Shown: one piece after another, positions 58,023 through 64,000 of the stretch
How positions within the stretch are numbered: the first letter of the stretch is position 1
How the letters are laid out: the number at the start of each line of letters is the position of its first letter
From: Pisolithus tinctorius
Taxonomy: Eukaryota > Basidiomycota > Agaricomycetes > Boletales > Pisolithaceae
Assembly: GCA_024663395.1 (NCBI GenBank)
Contig: JANFAH010000003.1
Coordinates: 1,550,001-1,614,000 of the forward strand
Direction of reading: 5' to 3'
Length of the DNA: 64,000 nucleotides
Program-made: the position numbers and the translations under genes
Notes under the pieces: model-generated
Database searches by the model: none
Seen by the model: the letters and a program-made list of their open reading frames with translations, nothing else
What the model was told of the DNA's origin: nothing

Positions 58023-58269
58023 CGTGGACGGGTATGCCAACGCAAGGCTAGTAGTGCTAATCGTGTGGGTATGCAGTCGATCGCTCGCCGTGCTCGTCGT
58101 GCTCGCCGCTGCCCGCCTTCGTCGTCGTTGCTGTCGATGCCAGTCGTTGGCTGTCAGTCTGTCAGTCTGTCCACTGGCACGCTGACTTTTAAAAAATGCA
58201 TGACAAACTGGTCGACGCCTGTGATTCTATAAGTAGTAGTTCTATTACTATCAAATTCTAATTAGCATT

Positions 58270-58920
58270 AGGCGGGTGCCGTGTGCGGGCCATCCCCCGA
58301 CCCGCCCGCGCCTTCTCCTCCTTCAACTACCCAATCTTCCACCGCATCACCCGCCGTCTGGATGTGAATCATCGGTCGCGACCCGTTCAAGTGCATCGGC
58401 TTCGGTAGCTGTCCAACACGGCCTCAGTGCACACTCCAGGTTGTCGTCCAACCCACACTTGCCATGCACGTCTCTGTCACGCTCAAGATACCCACCCCAA
58501 TCTCTTCCTGTTTTCCAGAGCATGCATCAGGGGGAGGTGGTGCGTCAGTGCAGACGCCGCAAGGTATCCCGTCTGTCGCATGCCTCCCCCAAACACCTTG
58601 CGGAACCACCTTGAACTCTTTGGTCCCCACCAGACAGGAGCGCCTGCGATGCCCAAGTCAGTCACGATCACTTATCCATCTCGTCGCGACGCACCAAGGC
58701 CCTTTGAGAAACACACGCTGACAGACTCGAATGGCTCGCATAACCCCTTCATCGAGGGACCCGTCACTACCGCAACATGCCAAAGGCGCACACCATTAAG
58801 GTGTATAATGATTCCCTTTTCTCGTGCATGCTTCGATATTGTCGTCCTGCGGAATCACGGTCCCGTTTAGCGTATTCTCCAGGGAGATAACGCGCGTAGG
58901 TGCTCTGTGAAATTTGTCAT
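58270..58920 (-). pseudogene. Decayed threonine aldolase copy
   Basis: Read on the minus strand, pieces match the intact gene at 59687-61210 in the same order but in shifting frames with stops: TRVISLENTLNGTVIPQDDN (intact TRLICLENTLDGLIFPQSDI), GVRLWHVAVVTGPSM, VSVCFSKGLGASR, SSRWFRKVFGGGMRQTG, then LSVTETCMAS and NGSRPMIHIQTAGDAVEDW. At least three frameshifts and two stops are seen, and the N-terminal third is missing. Divergence is large, so the copy is old. It lies about 800 bp past the stop of the intact gene, on the same strand. Confidence 0.8.
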
Positions 58921-59686
58921 TATGACGCAGCAACCAAAATGACATGTCGCATCCTTACATATGGTCATCAGCTCCACTGAAAATTCGGGGTCCAATGTCC
59001 TCCCATGTAGGGTGATGTGAAAACACGGATACACGATAGCGCTTTCTGTTCATACCGCAACACTTGCCGTTTTCTGGGAATACGGGTGTGACGTTCGCCC
59101 CTGAATGAAAAGCTTCCATACCGCGGGTCGTTAATATCAGTAGCCGAGACTCTTGCTATCTTGGCCTACCGGTACACATGTGCCCGCGCCATCACACAAA
59201 ACAGGATAGGGGGGGCTACTGCAAGTGGGTTCGAAGTGCCACTTGATTGCACATCGTCCCAGTTGACATGAAAAGTCCGGCTTCCTTCCCGGTCAGCCGA
59301 GCAACATGTGATTCGACCGCGGCCGTTGATGGCTCGGACAATTCAAGTGGAGATGAGTCCTATCTGTGACCGTGTCTGCTACATCATGTCGCCGCTTTAG
59401 CTTCAACTCGCCACCTAAGCGCGCCACTCACAAACAAAGGTCCTCGAGATCTCCACCCTCCTAGCATCATTATCTCCGTCTTGAATTTTGGAATGGACAT
59501 CACACCTGACGTCTTCAGCCAATTTGGCGAGTCTGGTCTCCGTCATAGGCAGCATGACAAGTTCTTTGTCACGTCATCGATTCATCCATTATATCTCATA
59601 AGGCTGAGTCAGGAATCAGTTCCCGCGAGCGTAGAGAGTGCTCTTTAGTAATGACATCACTCTACATATTCTAAAATTACCCTCCA
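58921..59686. other. Intergenic between intact and decayed threonine aldolase
   Basis: About 770 bases without a supportable gene. This may hold more of the decayed copy (its missing N-terminal third), but I could not align any of it by eye. Confidence 0.4.
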
Positions 59687-61210
59687 CTACGCTGTCGGAT
59701 AACCCCTTTCCGCGTCTGTGCCGCTCGGGCCGACTGGTAGGTCGGGCGACGGTGTGAAGCCATCTTTCAGCTTGTTTTCCTTCAAGGTTCGCAAGACAGC
59801 CAAAAGATCATCTATGGCCTCGGTGGTCGTTTGAATATGCACCACCAGCCGCGATCCCATGGCTATTATTGGCTGCGGGAGTGCTGCAGCCCTGTCTTGA
59901 ATCTCCTGATATCCAATCCCAATAGGCGACGGGTCATAATACAACTTTTGCGCAAATAAGTTCTCGTTTTCTAGGAGGTCGGTTCCTCTGCTCACCATGC
60001 AAGTCTCTGCAGGAGACAGGATACGAACACCGAGGTCCCGCAACCCTTGTTCCAAGCGCTTAGCCAGCGCGTGCACCCTCGGCAGCTGAGAGAAGTTATA
60101 GGTGAGTGCATAAGCTATCGCTGCAGCGATGATGCCAGTCTGTCTCATGCCACCGCCCCATGCCTTGCGAAACCACTTGGCTTTCTGAATAAACGCTTTC
60201 GACCCGGCGAGGCAGGTACCCATGGGAGCACCAAGTCCTTTGCTAAAACATAAACTAACCGAGTCGAGCGGCGCACACAGTACCGACATCGGGATATATG
60301 TCGTCGCGGCGACATGCCACAAGCGCGCACCGTCAAGATGCACCAAAATACCGTTCTCGTGAGCGAATTTGCAGATATCGACGATGTCACTCTGGGGAAA
60401 AATCAACCCATCCAGGGTGTTCTCGAGGCATATCAGACGCGTCGGGGCACTTATGGCCGCCTAAACAGGATGATTTGCAGGTGAACAAACCTGTAAGCTT
60501 ACCTGTGTATGTCCTCCCCTAGCACTACATGAGGTCTGATGTCCTTGAGGGTGAGGTGGTGGTGTCCTGAAGCCTCCCATTACAGTCATACCAGGAACTG
60601 ACGAAGGCGTAACGTACCGTTTGACGGCATCAACGGGACGGTGTGAGCGCCCGTATGTAGTGCGGCTCCACCGGCTTCATATCTATGAATAGAACGTCAA
60701 CTACACGGCACGACGAGTGCGCAGAAACAATAACTGACTTATTAATATGAGACCGTCCATCACAGATAACGGAGAATGGTGGCTGGTGCAGATGAGTTCG
60801 GACCGCAAGCTGGTTTGACATCGTTCCACTCGCGACGAGGAGGGCCGCCTCTTTTCCGGTCAACTGGGCGATGTGCGCCTCCAGGGCCTCTGTTGATGAG
60901 TCATGCCAGACAGCGTCGCCAACGGATGCCTTCGTGGCATACTCATACATTTCCTTGGTAGGAACTTGACAGCGGTATGAGCTTCATTGCTGGTATTAAG
61001 GATACTAGCCAATGATTACATGCCTGTAACCGTATCCGCTATCGTGCGGCAACTCAAAATCAGCAAAGACTGACAGACAGAGATTAACTCACTCGCAAAA
61101 CACCTCGACACTGCTTCTAACTGCTTGGCATTTTCCAAGTCGTGCGTGGGGGATACGACGTCAACCTTGATTTGGTTGATTATGGACTCGAACGATGGAT
61201 CTGCCGACAT
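59687..61210 (-). CDS. GLY1: L-threonine aldolase
   Basis: PLP enzyme (fold type I) that cleaves threonine or allo-threonine to glycine and acetaldehyde; main glycine source in yeast. Exon 1 from ATG 61210: MSADPSFESIINQIKVDVVS ... LEAVSRCFA. A 54-nt intron, a 15-nt microexon (61024-61038, coding TDTVT) and a GC-AG intron (60965-61023) follow. Then VPTKEMYEYATKASVGDAVW, EAHIAQLTGKEAALLVASGT, YEAGGAALHTGAHTVPVDAV and IRPHVVLGEDIHR. The last exon has LICLENTLDGLIFPQSDIVD, LVHLDGARLWH (PLP Asp) and SVSLCFSKGLGAPMGTCLAG with the PLP lysine in FSKGLGAP. WFRKAWGGGMRQTGI and the C-terminal domain end at 59687. A decayed copy lies just downstream. Confidence 0.93.
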
Positions 61211-61742
61211 TTTACAAGGTAAAAAGGGGAGAAAAAGAACGTAAACCGCAGTTACCTAGTTCGCACGCCTGTGCACATCACCGTTGGGAGAAAATCCTCA
61301 TGAGGTTATAAAGCGTCAAGAAGTTTGGATGAGACGACAAAGTTCTGACGATCGTTGTAATACTGTACCCTGTCGCTGACACCTTATACGAGTCTTTCCA
61401 GATGGGCCAGTCGACCCGTTGCTCATTCTATGAAATATATGAGATGAGATAGCAGTGCACTAGCAAGTGCACACGATAGTATCACAGGCACAATTTCATT
61501 ATGACACACTAATCTTGTCCGTATTGTTCCAATTTTTACCAGGCAGGTGCAAGAAAGGGAAAGTGCGATCAACACTTCACTTTCCTGGCAACTGTCTTGG
61601 GCTACAGGCTGATACCCTTCTGGTGCCTGGTGCACTTGCAACTGGTATTTGCATTACATAATACTGTCCTCGTGAAGGTCTTCTCCGTCGCCCACAACCT
61701 CTTCTACATCGTGTCATCGTCATCGTAGCCAGTGGATACCCA
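61211..61742. promoter_or_regulatory. Divergent intergenic region GLY1 / zinc-finger gene
   Basis: A 532-bp gap between divergent start codons. It must contain both promoters. No clear TATA box or operator was recognised, and no gene is seen. Confidence 0.4.
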
Positions 61743-62179
61743 ATGGGAAACGCAAGTGCATGTCATTTTGACTTCAACACGCTCGAGTCTCATTGCCAGA
61801 TTTCAGGGCGCCAAGGCTGCTCAGAAACGAGAGCGCAATGCTAGCAAACAAGCTGACAAAGGGCCCACCAGCCGGCTCAAGGTCAACGAGGCTGCCAAGA
61901 ACATCGTCTGTCAGACATGCAGACAGACCTTTGTGCGTCCTTGATACGCAGTTTGCATTCTAATGGCCTGACATCATTATCGTTTTATATAGTTACTGAC
62001 CACGCGTGCACCTGCGTAAGTCCTTTCAGCTCAAAACCTCATTTACTCTATGCAACTAAGACAAAAAAAGTTACTAACTGCGGTGTTTATGTGTGTATAC
62101 ATTTAGGTTGGAGGAACATGCGACGAATAAGCACTCCAAATCACTAGCTGAGTGCTTCCCCGGCTACACTGGCAAGTAA
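61743..62179 (+). CDS. Small zinc-finger protein (At2g23090-like)
   Basis: A 76-residue protein made from four exons, too fragmented to show as one open frame. Exon 1 is just ATG GGA AAC (61743-61751). A GC-AG intron (61752-61806, donor gcaagt) joins GAKAAQKRERNASKQADKGP, a 4F5/SERF-like basic N-terminus, and RLKVNEAAKNIVCQTCRQTF. Two introns later (micro-exon LLTTRAPA) comes LEEHATNKHSKSLAECFPGY and TGK before TAA 62177-62179. CxxC plus HxxxxxH forms a zinc-binding finger. The family is conserved in fungi and plants; its function is unknown. Phase is exact at every junction. Confidence 0.85.
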
Positions 62180-62396
62180 CCCTGATAACGCGCGGCCCAC
62201 GTGTGTTGTATGGATATTTTCAATGACGTATCTTGCTCTACGAGCGCACGCAGCTGCACGACTCCTGAAATGCTATCATGCCGAGGTAATTGGTTGGATG
62301 AGGGGTGACGAGACTACCATAGGGAACTTACCATGGTAGGATGTGAGCGTGCCAATGCCTTAGGTATCAGAGTGAGAAACTGGTAGAACCCGTGGC

Positions 62397-62770
62397 CTAC
62401 GCATTAGCCCCTGCGCTCTGCATTTTTTCGCCGACCTTTTTGTTGACTTCGAAAAACTTGGCGACACATCTATCAATGCAAACGCTCTCCCCCTTGTTGA
62501 GGTCACCTTCAGCGTATCGTGGACTGATGCACTTGCTGTGGCAGGAACTAGAGAAAAGGGTGGTTGAGTTGACAACACATTGCTGTACATACAACGTGGC
62601 TCACGAGACGATTCGGTTGAACACGTCAGACACCATATCGATTCTGGAAAGGACACGGTTTAATAACGAAGTGAACTGAGTCAAATGTCGCACTCGTTGA
62701 TGGCCATTTCAATGCGTTCTTGATTAACGGCCCCAGAAGGGGTCGGTGCGCCACGCCCGAACAACGACAT
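62397..62770 (-). CDS. TIM10: Mitochondrial intermembrane-space chaperone Tim10
   Basis: Small Tim that escorts carrier precursors to TIM22 with Tim9. Exon 1 from ATG 62770 encodes [20 protein letters not shown] and EMAINE. An intron (gtgcga to ttccag) joins [14 protein letters not shown] second (gtgagc to tctctag) joins [20 protein letters not shown] and [20 protein letters not shown]. The twin CX3C motifs (CHSKC and CIDRC, 16 apart) form the two disulfides. Predicted length is 88 residues, normal for Tim10, and AEGDLNKGE is Tim10-specific. It shares a 191-bp divergent gap with UTP4. Confidence 0.94.
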
Positions 62771-62961
62771 CCTCGAGGTCGACGGTGGGGAGGTATGGGG
62801 AGGTGTACGTCTGAAGTTGGAGCCCTTAAAGACCCGGTGCAAAATAACTTGTCCGTCTTCCGGGGCCACGTGACCATCGACGACACGTCCCAGAAAGGCA
62901 GGCGGGCAAGAAAAAAGTCCAAGTCGAAAGTGATGTCCATCGCAGACGACAAGGCATCGAT
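62771..62961. promoter_or_regulatory. Bidirectional promoter TIM10 / UTP4
   Basis: 191 bp between divergent start codons. It contains ggggccacgtgaccatcg (near 62860) with a CACGTG E-box, a typical bHLH-type site such as the Cbf1 site. No TATA box is evident. Confidence 0.45.
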
Positions 62962-64000
62962 ATGAACGATAATCCAACTCCCATTGCATTGCATCGGTGC
63001 AGATTTGTGGACTATTCGCCGTCGCCAATCACTGCGTTGGCTTTCCCCCCCTTACCACTCCCGTCTCTGAGAACCAAGAAAGCAGGAAAGGAACGTGAGC
63101 GCGATCGCGTGCGGGAATACGGAACACTCGTGGTGGGACATGCGAACGGCAACATTGATCTTCTCGAGTGGACAGGCGAAGATGACGAATTGCAGGCACG
63201 ACAAGCCTGGCAGCTGCGCAAGGTGGGCTCGCTGCAGGGCCTTGACTCTGTGTCACTTACACTCTTCCCGGTAATAACAGACACTGCCTGGACCGAACCC
63301 TTCAAAAGTGGATACTTTGGCACTCACCATCCGATTCCCAGACACCTTTCCGTCTAATAAAACTCCCTCCCTATCTGACCTTCGCTTGTTCTCCTGCGGC
63401 GGTGGAAGCGAACTCCTGGAGTGGGATACGGCTAGGGGCTGCGTGAGGGTATGTCGTCCATTTGTTGGCGTTGCTTTATGTGAACTATCTCACTTGCTAA
63501 ACAATGCAGCGAACCGTACCCTCACAAGGCGGCTCGATATGGAGCATGGCAGCCAATCCCGCATCCACGATGCTTGCGTTGGGATGCGAAGACGGAACTA
63601 TTCGTCTTCTTTCGCTGGCTGCAGATACGCTTGAGCATTTCCGTCGCTTTGATCGTGTCAAAGGTCGTCTCTTGTGCATTGCATGGGGTCCTCCGGTACC
63701 ACGACTATCGAAACGAGCAGCCGCAGAGAAATCGGATCCCAGGGATGATGATGATGATGCTGAAAGCGATGACGATGACGAAGAAGAATGGAGTGACTCT
63801 TGGCTAGTAACTGGAGGGTCAAACAGTTGTTTGCAAAAATGGGATGTTAGAACTGGGAGACCTATCGATCGCATGATTACAGACAAAATGAAAGGGGAGA
63901 GGACCTTGGTATGGACTGTGGGCGTCCTAGCGTGAGTCGCTCCCCTGTTCATTTGCGGTCGCTATTCGCTGAAAGGAATTTTGACAGAGACGGCACAATT
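62962..64000 (+). CDS. UTP4: U3 snoRNP t-UTP component Utp4 (cirhin), 5' part
   Basis: WD40 protein of the t-UTP/UTP-A complex that starts small-subunit processome assembly on pre-rRNA. ATG 62962 starts MNDNPTPIALHRCRFVDYSP, then ITALAFPPLPLP, a basic insert, and the first blades (TLVVGHANGNIDLLEW; TLALTIRFPDTF; LRLFSCGGGSELLEWD). Intron 2 joins RTVPSQGGSIWSMAANPAST and LALGCEDGTIRLLSL. An acidic loop (DDDDDAESDDDDEEEW) precedes SWLVTGGSNSCLQKWDVRTG. A donor (gtgagt) near 63933 joins DGTI at the window edge, where the gene is cut. HRCRFVDYxPSxITALAF is the Utp4 hallmark. Confidence 0.9.

Overview
This window is nuclear DNA of a filamentous basidiomycete, most likely an Agaricomycete. The genes are dense, lie on both strands, and are split by many introns, mostly 50-60 nt, with GT(A/G)NGT donors, CTNAC-like branch sites and YAG acceptors. 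Intergenic gaps are a few hundred bases. The products are fungal: frataxin, Tim10, Mph1, Rok1, Vma5, and Bim1/X325-type copper proteins. I saw no rRNA, tRNA or CRISPR array.

Layout. 0.1-17 kb: a mitochondrial dicarboxylate carrier, the Rok1 RNA helicase, an HMG-box transcription factor, the CCA-adding enzyme, a Rab7/Ypt7 GTPase, 6-phosphogluconolactonase, a PXA-domain membrane protein, a single-pass membrane protein and the branched-chain aminotransferase. 17-23.5 kb: a trypsin-like gene lacking its His region, an RBM26-like RNA-binding protein, a 1.1 kb block almost free of CpG (probably a methylation-mutated mobile element), and a Lyc1-like acetyltransferase. 23.6-36.7 kb: Mph1/FANCM helicase, a G-patch/zinc-finger protein, a double-bromodomain Bdf1 protein, WDR70 and a small disordered protein. 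36.7-48.7 kb is gene-poor. It holds frataxin next to a rhodanese, then a tandem duplication of about 2.6 kb, each unit carrying one secreted, GPI-anchored Bim1/X325-like copper protein. 48.7-64 kb: two small unrecognised related-looking genes, mercaptopyruvate sulfurtransferase, V-ATPase subunit C, a multi-KH protein, a decayed threonine aldolase copy, the intact threonine aldolase, a 76-residue zinc-finger protein, Tim10, and the 5' part of Utp4.

Themes. Several products are mitochondrial (carrier, aminotransferase, frataxin, rhodanese, Tim10), and three concern sulfur or Fe-S chemistry (frataxin and two rhodanese-fold enzymes within 12 kb). Many genes are divergent pairs sharing 150-270 bp promoters. 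The accessory part is 36.7-50.3 kb plus the two decayed loci (CpG-poor block, threonine aldolase pseudogene). I found no convincing wholly new system. The best second looks are the duplicated copper-protein locus, the CpG-depleted block, the GC-AG introns, and the unrecognised genes. Gene boundaries come from splice sites and family conservation read by eye, so internal exon edges are predictions.
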